Assembly: GCA_041402125.1 (NCBI GenBank)
Contig: JAWKSY010000017.1
Location: forward strand, 43,886-107,885
DNA length: 64,000 bases
Origin: JAWKSY01 sp041402125
GTDB lineage: Bacteria; Planctomycetota; GCA-002687715; DRQF01
Direction: 5' to 3'
Below the pieces are notes generated by a model. The model was not told where the DNA came from and ran no database searches. It saw only the letters and a program-made list of their open reading frames with translations. Made by a program: the position numbers and the translations under genes. Shown here one piece after another: positions 54,926 to 63,445 of the stretch; position 1 is the stretch's first letter, and the number at the start of each line of letters is the position of its first letter.

Positions 54926-55560
54926 GCCTCCCCGCCGATCCCGCGCGCGAGCGCGAGCTGCGCGATCTTGCTGCGGAGCACGTCGACGGCGACGTGGTTC
55001 TCGCCGCCGCGGGGGATCACGAGGTCGGCGTGGATCTTGCTCGGCTCGACGAAGGCCTCGTGCATCGGGCGGACGTCGGTCTCGTACTGTTCGAGGACGT
55101 CGTCGAGCGCGCGACCGCGCTTGAGGATGTCGCGCCGGATGCGCCGCAGCAGACGGACGTCGGACGCCGTCTCGACGAAGATCCGGATGTCCATGAGGTC
55201 GCGCAGCCGCTCGAAGTGGAAGACGAGGATGCCCTCGACGATGACGATCGGGCGCGAGGGGACCGGGCTGGTCTCGGGCCGCCGCGTGTGGTTGACGTAG
55301 TCGTAGATCGGCGTCTCGACCGGCTCCTGGCGGAGGAGGGTCTCGAGGTGCTCGACCAGAAGGTCGATGTCGAGCGCGCGCGGGTGGTCGAAGTTGACCT
55401 CCTTGCGTTCCTCGAAGGAGAGTCCGGCGAGGTCGTGGTAGTAGCCGTCGAGCTCGAGGATCGCCGCGGCCTCGGCGTGGAGGTTGTCGAGGAGGCGTCG
55501 CGCGAAGAGAGTCTTGCCCGAGGCCGAGCCTCCCGCGATGCCGATCACGATGGGTTTCAC
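54922..55560 (-). CDS. udk: Uridine kinase
   Basis: A 212-residue kinase that phosphorylates uridine and cytidine in pyrimidine salvage. The P-loop is GIAGGSASGKTLFA, the nucleoside-binding segment 'LDGYYHDL', then NFDHPRALDIDLL, 'TPIYDYVNHTR' and IVIVEGILVFHFERLRDLMD. The length matches the family. The start is GTG 55560 with GGGAGCTC upstream. The stop overlaps the phosphatase-family gene in ATGA, suggesting one salvage or nucleotide-turnover operon. Confidence 0.95.
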   Translation of the reverse strand: MKPIVIGIAGGSASGKTLFARRLLDNLHAEAAAILELDGYYHDLAGLSFEERKEVNFDHPRALDIDLLVEHLETLLRQEPVETPIYDYVNHTRRPETSPVPSRPIVIVEGILVFHFERLRDLMDIRIFVETASDVRLLRRIRRDILKRGRALDDVLEQYETDVRPMHEAFVEPSKIHADLVIPRGGENHVAVDVLRSKIAQLALARGIGGEA

Positions 55561-55680
55561 GTCGAGCTCCCGCGCTGGCTCCGTCCGCGCGCCGCTCCCG
55601 GCGCGCCCGGAGAGGATAGCCCCGATCGCGGGGGACTTTCCATCCCGGTCGGCGGCGGCGCCGTCGTTCCGGGCCTCTGG

Positions 55681-55686
55681 TAGGAT
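55681..55686 (+). promoter_or_regulatory. Candidate -10 box (TAGGAT) for the GT-C-like gene
   Basis: TAGGAT then GCGCC, 35 bases before the ATG at 55721; the same string stands before the histone and VOC genes. Confidence 0.35.
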
Positions 55687-55720
55687 GCGCCGGCCGCATC
55701 GAGAGCGGCGGGGGAGCGAG

Positions 55721-57580
55721 ATGCCGGCTGGCGAAGGATCGAGATCTCGGGGAGCGCTCGCGCTCGCGGCCGCGCTGCTCGTGACCGTTCTCGGCGTCCT
55801 TCCCTACGCGCTCCACGCGCCGGAGGAATTCCGCAGCGACGACGCGGTGATGGTCGCGATGGGACGTCGCGGCGATCTGCCGTCCCAGGTCGCGGCGGCC
55901 TTCACGCGCCCCTGGCTCGACACCTGGATCGTCCAGTTCTATCGCCCGCTCTACTCGCTGCACTTCGCGGTCGAATCGCGCCTCTTCGGCGACGATCCGC
56001 GACCCTACTACCTCGAGAACCTCGCCTGGCAGGGCCTCGCGCTCCTCTTCGGCACGCTCCTCGTCGCGAGACGGCTCGGCCCGCGCGGCGCGCTCCTCGC
56101 CGGGCTCTTCCTCGCCGCCAGCCCCTGGTCGGTGAACAATCTCGTCTGGCTCGTGGGACGGAGCACGACGGTGGCGACGGTGTCGGCGCTGCTCGCCGCC
56201 TGGCTCCACCTCCGGGATCGCGATCGCCGTTGGCGGCTCGGCACGGGAGAGGGCGGGATCTCGATCGCGGCGTTGATCGTGATCACGGCCGGGATCTTCT
56301 ACCGCGAGACGGCCTTCTTCGGGGCGCTCATCGCGGCGGGCTTCGATGTCGTCGAGGGCCGCCGGGGCCGTCGCGACGCGGCGCGCTGGGCCGCTTTGCT
56401 CGCCCCCTTCGCCCTCTACCTCGTCGCGCGGCGACTCGTGCTCGGCACCTTCACGGGCGGCTACGCCCGGCTGAAGGAGTTCCTCGGCTGGGATCTCTCC
56501 GCGGCGCCGCCGGTCGATCTCCTGCCCCGGCTCGTCGTCGCCGGACGGGGACTCGCGTCGGGTCCGGACTGGTCCCTCCTCGAGTCGGGGCTGCTGGCGC
56601 TCGCCGCCGCCGTGGTGATCGCCGGTCTCCTCGGTCGCGGACGTCGTCTCCTGGCGACGGCCGCGGTCTTCGGCGGCCTCGTCGTCCTCCACGCCGTGCC
56701 CCTCGTCGTGGTCGACCCCGTCCTGCAGGCCGGCGCCTCGCAGCGCTGGCACACGGTGACGTGGGCCCTCGGCGGACTCCTCGCCGCCCTCGCGTTGCGC
56801 TCGCGCTGGCCCGGGCTCGCGGCGATCGCGCTCCTGGCGATCACGGCCCACCAGGGGCTCACCACCTGGCGGTGGATCGAGAGCGGCGAGGATTCGGCGC
56901 GACTCGTCCGCTCGCTGCGCGAGACCGTCGCCGAGCGCGGCGAGGCGACGACCTTCGTCTACAACCTCAAGCCCTACGTCGGGCCGATGCCCTTCTTCGA
57001 GGTGGGGCTCGGATTCCTCGGCGAGCGTCCCTTCTCCGGCGACGGGGGAGAGGTCTACCCGATCTCCTACGAGGGTCGCTACCTCGAGAGCGACGCCCTC
57101 GCCCAGACGCCGATCGCGGCCGCGCTCGCCGCCCGCGGAGAGAAGGTCCGCGCCTTCGCGGTCGACTGGGACGCGGGCGCGGTGGCCGAGCTTCCCGCGG
57201 CCATGCTCGCGGCGGCCGGCGCCCGCGCGGCGGCCCTGCCGCGCATCGAGGACTTCGCACCGGCCGGTCCCGTTCTCGAGAGGCCGGAGCGGCTCGTCTT
57301 CTCCGGCCGCGCTCCCGCGGCGCGACGCGCGGTCGTGCACCTCGTGACCCGCGTCGCGGAGACGCTCGCCGTCCGCGACCTCGCGCCCGACCCCGAGACC
57401 GGTCGCTTCACGCTGGAGATGGACGGACTGCTGGAACTCGCGGCCTTCGGCTCGGAGCGCGGGCGCGGACGCGCCTTCCTGTGGGTGGTCCTTTACGACG
57501 AGGAAGGCCGCGCCGCGGCCCCCGTCGGCGTGAGCGAGATCCTGGACCTCCGCGTCGACCGTCCGCCGCGCCGGCCGTGA
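55721..57580 (+). CDS. Polytopic membrane protein, GT-C glycosyltransferase-like
   Basis: A 619-residue protein with about ten helices in the first 420 residues and a soluble C-terminal domain of about 200. The first periplasmic loop has an acidic pair (EEFRSDDAVMV) followed by 'FYRPLYSLHFAVESRLFG', the arrangement of GT-C transferases and related planctomycete membrane proteins. The C-terminal part (YNLKPYVGPMPFFEVGLG onward) is unfamiliar. It might move sugars from lipid carriers to proteins or glycans. GGGGAGCGAG precedes ATG 55721. The next gene may be co-transcribed, 68 bases away. Confidence 0.7.
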   Translation: MPAGEGSRSRGALALAAALLVTVLGVLPYALHAPEEFRSDDAVMVAMGRRGDLPSQVAAAFTRPWLDTWIVQFYRPLYSLHFAVESRLFGDDPRPYYLENLAWQGLALLFGTLLVARRLGPRGALLAGLFLAASPWSVNNLVWLVGRSTTVATVSALLAAWLHLRDRDRRWRLGTGEGGISIAALIVITAGIFYRETAFFGALIAAGFDVVEGRRGRRDAARWAALLAPFALYLVARRLVLGTFTGGYARLKEFLGWDLSAAPPVDLLPRLVVAGRGLASGPDWSLLESGLLALAAAVVIAGLLGRGRRLLATAAVFGGLVVLHAVPLVVVDPVLQAGASQRWHTVTWALGGLLAALALRSRWPGLAAIALLAITAHQGLTTWRWIESGEDSARLVRSLRETVAERGEATTFVYNLKPYVGPMPFFEVGLGFLGERPFSGDGGEVYPISYEGRYLESDALAQTPIAAALAARGEKVRAFAVDWDAGAVAELPAAMLAAAGARAAALPRIEDFAPAGPVLERPERLVFSGRAPAARRAVVHLVTRVAETLAVRDLAPDPETGRFTLEMDGLLELAAFGSERGRGRAFLWVVLYDEEGRAAAPVGVSEILDLRVDRPPRRP

Positions 57581-57648
57581 GTCGAGGTCGAGGGAGCGAA
57601 CCGCGCGACCCTCGGTGCGTTCGCGCCCGGGCGGAGACGGCGAGGCGG

Positions 57649-58323
57649 ATGATGAGAGAATCGGGCCGGATCTCCCTCGCCGGCGCGCTCGTCATCGCGG
57701 CGGCGACCCTCTGGATCGCGGTCCTGGTCGTCCTCGGGTTCGCGGTCGTGGATCGCGAACGCTTCGAGCGACGGCACGCCCCGCGGCCGAGGCCCGAGTT
57801 CCATGTCGTAACGCCGAGTTCATTCCGACCGGGGGCGGAGTTGCGCCTCGGGTGGCCGGGCGCCCACGGCATCTCCGGTCGTTCGCGGGAGGGACGCGAA
57901 GGGCCGGATCGTCCCTGGCGCGCGCTGAGCCGCGGGACCCTCGTCGAACTGACGGCTCCGCTCTCGGAGGCGTGGCAGGTGCTCGATCACGCCGTGCTGT
58001 GGGTCGCCGCCGAGGGGCACGACTCGGGGGTGCCGGTCGAGTTCGTCCTGGCCGACGTCGCCGTGGACGCGCCGGAGACCGGACTGGCGGGTCTCCCGCG
58101 CGTGGATCGGCTCCGCGACGGGTTCGCGGCCGAAGGTCTGGTCGTCGTCTACCGTCCCGAGGGTCCCGACCTCCGCCGGCGGAGACTCGTCTTCGACGCG
58201 TCCGGGGCGCTCCTGCATTCCACCGAGGACGCACTCGCGGATCGGATCGAGGGCTATCGCGAACTCCTCTCGTCGGCCCTCGACGTCGTCGAGCTCCGCG
58301 CCTTCGCCTCTCACTTCCGATGA
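57649..58323 (+). CDS. Hypothetical protein with one N-terminal transmembrane helix
   Basis: A 224-residue protein. One helix (SLAGALVIAAATLWIAVLVV) anchors it, followed by a soluble domain with Arg/Pro-rich linker 'RRHAPRPRPEFHVV' and beta-like sequence (LSEAWQVLDHAVLWVAAEGH). No family is recognised. The start is ATG 57649 or the adjacent ATG 57652, both with a purine-rich site. It lies downstream of the GT-C-like gene on the same strand and converges with the methyltransferase/MTHFR gene, leaving 9 bases between. Confidence 0.65.
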   Translation: MMRESGRISLAGALVIAAATLWIAVLVVLGFAVVDRERFERRHAPRPRPEFHVVTPSSFRPGAELRLGWPGAHGISGRSREGREGPDRPWRALSRGTLVELTAPLSEAWQVLDHAVLWVAAEGHDSGVPVEFVLADVAVDAPETGLAGLPRVDRLRDGFAAEGLVVVYRPEGPDLRRRRLVFDASGALLHSTEDALADRIEGYRELLSSALDVVELRAFASHFR

Positions 58324-58332
58324 GTGCCGGCG

Positions 58333-60240
58333 TCAGTCGGGCTTCGGGTAGCCCAGCACCTCGAGCACCTCGAGCGCGGCCTGATAGCGCGAGAAGGGCG
58401 GCATGAGGTAGGCCCCCACGACGCGATCCTGCACCTCGGCGAGCATCTCGCGGGCGATCTGCAGGCCCTCGCTCCGACCCTTGCCGCCGGCCGCCGCCAT
58501 GCGGTCGCGGATCGAGGCGGGGATCTGCATGCCGGGCACCTCGTTGTGGAGGAACTCGGCGTTCCTCGCGCTCGCGAGCGGGAGGATGCCGACGAGGACG
58601 GGGACGCCGAACGAGGCGGTGTCGTTCAGGAAGCGGTCGAGCACGGCCGGATCGTAGACGGGCTGCGTCATGATCATCTCGGCGCCCGCCTCGATCTTCT
58701 TCTGGAGGCGGAGGAGCTCGCGGTCGTAGTCGAGCGAGCCGGGCTCGGCGCCGCAGGAGGCGAAGAAGGCGGTCGGTTCGTCGAAGGTCTTGCCCGCGGG
58801 GTCGATCGCGTGGTTCAGGGACTCGACGAGCTTCAGGAGCTCGATCGAGTCGAGGTCGAAGACCGCGCTCGCCTTCGGGTAGTCGCCGAGCTTGGGCGGA
58901 TCTCCGGTGATGACGACGAGATTCCGCACCCCCATGACGTGAACGCCGAGGAGATCGGACTGGAGGCCGAGGAGGTTTCGGTCGCGGCAGCAGACGTGGA
59001 GGATGAACTCCATGTCGAGCTCGCGCTTCACGGTGAGGCCGAGCGCCCAGTTCGCCATGCGCACGACGGCGCGGGGGCCGTCGGCGATGTTGATGACGTC
59101 GACGCCGCCCTCGCGGAGGAGGCGGGCGCCCTCGAGGGCGCGGGTGGTGGAGAGTCCCGGGTGCGGGTTCACCTCGACCGAGGTGACGAAGTTCTCCGCG
59201 CCCCGGACCGATGCGCGCGGCCCCGCGGGGTCGATGCGCTCCTTCCAGACGCGCCGGACCTTCGCGGCGAGCCGCGAGCGGCGCTCGACCGCGACGGGGG
59301 AGATCGGGATCCGGGGTTCGGTCGCGGCGGGGACGCGGCTCTTCGGGGTGGCGGGAAGGACCCGTCCGCCCATCATCCGGCAGGCGTCGGCGACGCGCTC
59401 CACGTGCTCGGGTCCGGTGCCGCAGCAGCCGCCGACGACGCGGACGCCGGCCTTGTAGAAGCGGCGGGCGAAGACGCCGAAGTACTCGGGCGTCGACATG
59501 TAGATCGTCCGCTCGTCGAGGCGGCGAGGGAGTCCGGCGTTCGGCTGGGCGCTCACCGGCAGGCCGTGGTCGACCATCGCCGCCGCGATGTCGAAGACGT
59601 GGGCCGGCCCGAGGGCGCAGTTCACGCCGACGATGTCGGCCTTCCACTCGCCGAGCTGGCGGGCGACGTCCGCCGGCGCGGTGCCGTCGCGGAGCTGGCC
59701 GCTCTCGGTGAAGGACATCTGGGCCATGATCGCGCCGGGGAAGTGCTCCCGGGCGACCTCGAGGGCGATCTGCATCTCGCCCATCGCGTAGAAGGTCTCG
59801 AGGACGAGGAGATCGACGCCCCCGTCCACGAGGGCCGAGATCTGCTCGGCGAAGGCCTCGCGGATCTCCCGCTGGCGCGTCGCGGAGAGCCAGGCGAGCC
59901 CCTCGCCGGTGGGCCCGATGCTTCCGCCCACCCAGACCTCCGGACCGGCGGCCTCGCGGGCGATCCGGACGCCCTCGCGGTTGATCTCGGTCACCCGGTC
60001 CTGCGCGCCGTAGCGGGCGAGCAGGAATCGGTTGGCGCTGAAGGTGTTCGTCTCGAGGAGGTCGGCGCCCGCCTCGACGTAGCTCCGGTGGCAGGCGAGC
60101 ACCGTCTCGGGACGGGTGACGTTCGCCTCGTCGAAGCTGTGATTGATGAAGTACCCCGACTCGTAGAGCAGGGTGCCCATCGCGCCGTCGGCGGCGATGG
60201 GGCGTTCGGCGAGGACCTCGAGGATGTCTCGGGATGGCAT
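58333..60240 (-). CDS. Bifunctional homocysteine S-methyltransferase / methylenetetrahydrofolate reductase
   Basis: A 635-residue two-domain protein. The N-terminal half is a homocysteine methyltransferase: 'DGAMGTLLYESGY', GADLLETNTFSANR, and zinc ligands in 'GVNCALGP' and GGCCGTGPEH. The C-terminal half is a MetF-type flavin barrel that reduces 5,10-methylene-THF: 'FVTSVEVNPHPGLSTTRALE', VVITGDPPKLGDYP, 'MIMTQPVYDP'. The two activities would pass the methyl group towards methionine. The fusion is a known family in several phyla. ATG at 60240. Confidence 0.95.
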   Translation of the reverse strand: MPSRDILEVLAERPIAADGAMGTLLYESGYFINHSFDEANVTRPETVLACHRSYVEAGADLLETNTFSANRFLLARYGAQDRVTEINREGVRIAREAAGPEVWVGGSIGPTGEGLAWLSATRQREIREAFAEQISALVDGGVDLLVLETFYAMGEMQIALEVAREHFPGAIMAQMSFTESGQLRDGTAPADVARQLGEWKADIVGVNCALGPAHVFDIAAAMVDHGLPVSAQPNAGLPRRLDERTIYMSTPEYFGVFARRFYKAGVRVVGGCCGTGPEHVERVADACRMMGGRVLPATPKSRVPAATEPRIPISPVAVERRSRLAAKVRRVWKERIDPAGPRASVRGAENFVTSVEVNPHPGLSTTRALEGARLLREGGVDVINIADGPRAVVRMANWALGLTVKRELDMEFILHVCCRDRNLLGLQSDLLGVHVMGVRNLVVITGDPPKLGDYPKASAVFDLDSIELLKLVESLNHAIDPAGKTFDEPTAFFASCGAEPGSLDYDRELLRLQKKIEAGAEMIMTQPVYDPAVLDRFLNDTASFGVPVLVGILPLASARNAEFLHNEVPGMQIPASIRDRMAAAGGKGRSEGLQIAREMLAEVQDRVVGAYLMPPFSRYQAALEVLEVLGYPKPD

Positions 60241-60329
60241 GTCCGGCTCGTGGCGACTCTGGTTCGCGGGATCCTAACAGGCGCCGGGGGCGGACCCTGG
60301 CCGCGGCACGACGCTTATCGCCTGGGGGC

Positions 60330-60360
60330 TTGGACGAGCGGCGGGGCGATGGAGTACGAT
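60330..60360 (+). promoter_or_regulatory. Candidate promoter for mltA
   Basis: TTGGAC (60330-60335), a long 19-base spacer, TACGAT (60355-60360) then GCGCG; 25 bases before the mltA ATG. Confidence 0.35.
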
Positions 60361-60384
60361 GCGCGCGGTTGGGGGACCCAGAAC

Positions 60385-61605
60385 ATGAGATACGCCATCG
60401 TCGCGCTCCTCGGAGCGCTGGCCGTCCTGGCGGGCTGCGCCTCGCAGACCAAGCCGGACCCGAAGAAGGACTACTCGCGCCAGCTCGCGCCGGGACAGAG
60501 CGCGCTCGAGCTGGTCACGGACATCGCGCAGTACCCGGACTTCCGGGCGATGTACGACGACCGCGAGGACGCCATCCGGGCGCTGCGGCTGAGCCGGGGC
60601 TGGTTCGACAAGCCGTCGAGCAAGACCCATTACCCTTTCGAGCACTTCACGCACGAGCGCGTCTCGGCGAGCCTCGACCGGCTCATCGAGATCCTCGAGC
60701 AGAGCGGGCGCGGCGAGGAGATGAGCGGGCTCATCATCCGCGACTTCGACGTCTATCGCTCGGTGGGCTGGGACGGCGGCGGCGGGGTGCTCTTCACCGG
60801 GTACTGCCAGCCGATCTTCGCCGGCTCCCGGGAGCGCACCGAGCGCTTCCGCTACCCGCTCTACGGCCTGCCGCCGGACCTCGTGAAGGATCCCGACGGG
60901 ACGCCGCGGGGTCGCCGGGTGGGGGGGAAGATCGAACCCTATCCGACCCGCGCCGAGATCGACGGCGGCCGCCTCTTCGAGGGGCAGGGGCTCGAGCTGG
61001 TCTGGCTCGACTCGCCGCTGGACGTCTTCGTCGTCCACGTCCAGGGATCGGCCCGGATCGAGCTCGAGAGCGGGGAGACCTTCTACGCCGGCTACGCCGG
61101 CAAGACGGATCGCCCCTATTCGAGTCTGGGCGGAGCGCTCGTGGAGGACGGGAAGATCGCGGCCGAGTCCGTGTCGCTCGCGGCCATCCGCCGCTACTTC
61201 GACTCGCACCCGGAGGAGCTCGAGGGCTACCTGAACCGCAACGAGAGCTACGTCTTCTTCCAGGAGTACCCGCCGGGCGGCCCCTACGGCAGCCTCGGTC
61301 TCCCGGTCACCCCGATGAAGTCCCTCGCGACCGACAAGTCGATCTTCCCGCGCGGCGCGGCCTGCGCGGTCGACACGACCATCCCGGTCTTCCAGGGCGA
61401 GCGCCTCACGACGAAGCCCTTCGTCTCGCTGGCGGCCGACCAGGACACGGGCGGCGCCATCCGGTCGGCGGGGCGCTGCGACATCTTCGTGGGGATCGGA
61501 CCGGAGGCGGAGACGATCGCCGGGTACACCAAGCACGAGGGACGGCTCTTCTACCTCTTCCTGAAGGAGAGTCGGATGCGCGAGACGAGCGGTGCCCGCC
61601 CCTGA
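60385..61605 (+). CDS. mltA: Membrane-bound lytic murein transglycosylase A
   Basis: A 406-residue lipoprotein (lipobox L-A-G-C20) that cleaves peptidoglycan glycan strands to 1,6-anhydro products. MltA marks: 'GVLFTGYCQPIFAGSRERTE' with 'FRYPLYGLP', LVWLDSPLDVFVVHVQGSAR, 'NESYVFFQ', and the 3D domain with the catalytic Asp in AVDTTIPVFQG and 'QDTGGAIRSAGRCDIFVG'. ATG 60385 was chosen because it opens the signal peptide; GGGGGA lies upstream. A divergent start for the MTHFR gene lies 145 bases away. Peptidoglycan turnover by a MltA-type enzyme fits a Gram-negative envelope. Confidence 0.95.
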   Translation: MRYAIVALLGALAVLAGCASQTKPDPKKDYSRQLAPGQSALELVTDIAQYPDFRAMYDDREDAIRALRLSRGWFDKPSSKTHYPFEHFTHERVSASLDRLIEILEQSGRGEEMSGLIIRDFDVYRSVGWDGGGGVLFTGYCQPIFAGSRERTERFRYPLYGLPPDLVKDPDGTPRGRRVGGKIEPYPTRAEIDGGRLFEGQGLELVWLDSPLDVFVVHVQGSARIELESGETFYAGYAGKTDRPYSSLGGALVEDGKIAAESVSLAAIRRYFDSHPEELEGYLNRNESYVFFQEYPPGGPYGSLGLPVTPMKSLATDKSIFPRGAACAVDTTIPVFQGERLTTKPFVSLAADQDTGGAIRSAGRCDIFVGIGPEAETIAGYTKHEGRLFYLFLKESRMRETSGARP

Positions 61606-62296
61606 GCTGGATCACGGCAAGGTCCGCGAGACGATCGAACTCCTCGCGAACCGGATCACGGAGCGCTTTCCCGACTCGGGGCTGGGCCGGCTCGCGTCCC
61701 ACACCGTCGCGTACGCCGACGAGCTGGTCGCCATCCGCCGCGGCGTCGTGCGGCCCATCCGGAGCCTGCGCGTCGCCGTCGTCGTGCTGGTCGCGAGCTT
61801 CTTCGTGCCGGTCGCCGTCTTCCTCAGCTACAAACGGGTCGGGGCCGGCCCGAGCGACGTCTGGAGCTTCGTGCAGGCCTTCGACTCGCTGATCTCGATC
61901 CTCGTCTTCGGCGGCGCGGCGATGCTCTTCCTCACGACCATCGAGACCCGGATCAAGCGCAAGCGGGTGCTCGAGGCCGTCCATCGCCTGCGCTCGCTGG
62001 CGCACGTCGTCGACATGCATCAGCTCACGAAGGACCCAGAGGTGGTCCTCATGGACGGGCCTTCAACGCAGTCCAGTCCGCGGCGCGAGCTCTCCGCCTT
62101 CGAGCTCTCGCGCTACCTGGACTACTGCTGCGAGCTCCTGTCCCTGCTGTCGAAGCTCGGCGCCATCCTGGTCGAGCGCTTCAACGATGCCGAGGCTCTC
62201 GCGGCGGTCGATCGCCTCGAGGACATGACGACCGGACTGTCCCGGAAGATCTGGCAGAAGCTCATGATCCTCAACCGGACCCAGCTCGACGCCTGA
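61592..62296 (+). CDS. Hypothetical membrane protein, two transmembrane helices
   Basis: A 234-residue protein with two close helices (SLRVAVVVLVASFFVPVAVF and 'LISILVFGGAAMLFLTTIET') after a 60-residue cytoplasmic start, and a helical C-terminal domain (SRYLDYCCELLSLLSKLGAI). No family name is recognised, but this topology is common among small bacterial envelope-associated proteins. GTG 61592 lies within the end of mltA (14-base overlap), suggesting coupling. Function unknown. Confidence 0.72.
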   Translation: MPAPELDHGKVRETIELLANRITERFPDSGLGRLASHTVAYADELVAIRRGVVRPIRSLRVAVVVLVASFFVPVAVFLSYKRVGAGPSDVWSFVQAFDSLISILVFGGAAMLFLTTIETRIKRKRVLEAVHRLRSLAHVVDMHQLTKDPEVVLMDGPSTQSSPRRELSAFELSRYLDYCCELLSLLSKLGAILVERFNDAEALAAVDRLEDMTTGLSRKIWQKLMILNRTQLDA

Positions 62297-62338
62297 ACCG
62301 GACCCCGCGGGGCGCCCATCTACCGCTGCGACGGGATC

Positions 62339-62367
62339 TTGGGTCGCTGCGGCCCCCTCGATAGAAT
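62339..62367 (+). promoter_or_regulatory. Candidate promoter for the NHL-like gene
   Basis: TTGGGT (62339-62344), spacer 17, TAGAAT (62362-62367) then GCC. The transcript would have a leader of about 140 bases. Confidence 0.5.
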
Positions 62368-62511
62368 GCCGGCCGGGGAAAGCTCCGAGGTGACGTAAGT
62401 CCCTGGAGATCCCCGCTTTCAGTGAAACAAGGGGCCACGCGTCACCCGGTCGGAGACGCCGCCTCGGACGCGCCCGGTCACTCCCGGGGCGACTCGCGGA
62501 GACTGCAATCG

Positions 62512-63162
62512 ATGAAGGGTGCCATCGCGATGAAGCGATTCAGGGTCAATCACACGTTCGACGCCCCCGGACCGTCGCCCTACGGGCTGGCCTGGGACGG
62601 GCAGCACCTCTGGGTCTCCGACAAGAAGGAGAGCCGGATCTACAAGGTCAACCCCGAGAACGGCCAGGCCCTGCTGACCATCCCCTTCGAGGGCGATCTC
62701 GCGGGCTGCGCCTGGGACGGCAAGCACTTCTGGCAGGCCGACGACCGCACCAAGACCGTGTGTCAGATCGACGCCGAGAACGGCAAGATCCTCCTCGCGC
62801 TCGCCTGTGATCTGGGCGACGCCCACTTCGGCGGCATCTGCCACGACGGACACGACCTCTGGATCGCGGTCCGCGGCGGCGCGCAGCTCCGCCGCGTTCG
62901 CACCGAGGACGGCGCCATCCTCAAGACGCACCCCGTCGAGGACAACATCAGCGGCCTCGGCCACGACCACCGTCGCGTCTGGTACACCGAGGAAGGCAAC
63001 GCGAAGATCCGCGTCGTCGACCCGAACACCGGCACCGAGCTCATGTCCTACGAGCTCGAGGGCCAGCCGACCGGCGTCGCCTTCACCGGCCGCCGCGAGT
63101 TCTGGTTCGCCAACGCCGAGACCGGCAAGATCCAGCACGTCACGCTGATGCCGCGGAGCTGA
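62512..63162 (+). CDS. NHL/SMP-30-like beta-propeller protein
   Basis: A 216-residue protein without a signal peptide. Repeating units of about 40 residues each have a 'W.G..LW..' core: YGLAWDGQHLWVSDKKESRI, 'GCAWDGKHFWQADDRTKTV', 'GICHDGHDLWIAVRGGAQL', 'GLGHDHRRVWYTEEGNAKI' and 'GVAFTGRREFWFANAETG', so about five blades of a propeller. It might be a small sugar lactonase-like or binding protein; no catalytic residues are certain. Starts at 62512 (GGAG upstream) and 62530 (AAGGGT upstream) are both possible. Confidence 0.75.
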   Translation: MKGAIAMKRFRVNHTFDAPGPSPYGLAWDGQHLWVSDKKESRIYKVNPENGQALLTIPFEGDLAGCAWDGKHFWQADDRTKTVCQIDAENGKILLALACDLGDAHFGGICHDGHDLWIAVRGGAQLRRVRTEDGAILKTHPVEDNISGLGHDHRRVWYTEEGNAKIRVVDPNTGTELMSYELEGQPTGVAFTGRREFWFANAETGKIQHVTLMPRS

Positions 63163-63191
63163 TCGCTCCCGCCCATCCGTCACGAACGGCG

Positions 63192-63233
63192 AGAAGGGGA
63201 CGAGACCACCGGGTCTCGTCCCCTTCTGCTTTG
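63192..63233 (+). terminator. Intrinsic terminator after the NHL-like gene
   Basis: Perfect 16-bp arms (63192-63207 and 63212-63227, AGAAGGGGACGAGACC) with a 4-base loop, followed by GCTTTG. It starts 30 bases past the stop. Confidence 0.7.
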
Positions 63234-63238
63234 AGTGG

Positions 63239-63315
63239 TGAATCGAAGCGATCAGACCCCCTTTATTCAAGAAGGCCCCAAAAGTGAATAAATGGGGTCT
63301 GACCCAATTTATTCA
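63239..63315. repeat. Second paired-palindrome module (REPIN-like), one copy degenerate
   Basis: Copy 1 (63239-63269) is degenerate in its left arm, with centre A. Copy 2 (63285-63315) has TGAATAAATGGGGTC, centre T, and one mismatch in the right arm. The spacer is again exactly 15 bases (63270-63284). The layout is the same as at 497-573. Confidence 0.85.
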
Positions 63316-63350
63316 CTTTTGCGAGCGGCGCGTTTCGCGAGGCTCGACCA

Positions 63351-63391
63351 TGCGAAAGGGCGATCCCGCGACGGATCGCGGAATCGCCCTT
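63351..63391 (-). terminator. Hairpin downstream of the Arg/Gly-rich protein gene
   Basis: Arms 63356-63371 and 63376-63391 pair over 16 bases with one mismatch. On the minus strand the stem ends in TTTCGC. Confidence 0.5.
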
Positions 63392-63414
63392 CGTGGACCC
63401 GAGTTCGGCTCGCG

Positions 63415-63445
63415 TGAATTGAGGGGGTCTGACCCCCTCGACTCA
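63415..63445. repeat. Single 31-bp palindrome of the same family (G-rich arm variant)
   Basis: TGAATTGAGGGGGTC, centre T, then GACCCCCTCGACTCA: same length and core, but the AAATGGGG part has become GAGGGGG and the arms match less well. Its last three bases are the stop codon of the next gene. Confidence 0.75.

Noticed and set aside
62368..62511. Riboswitch or structured leader before the NHL-like gene
   Set aside because: The 140-base leader has a few short complementary stretches, but none fits a known riboswitch core that I can recognise.
63239..63445. CRISPR array
   Set aside because: The repeats are palindromes separated by 15 bases, then about 100, with no unique spacers of regular length and no cas genes.
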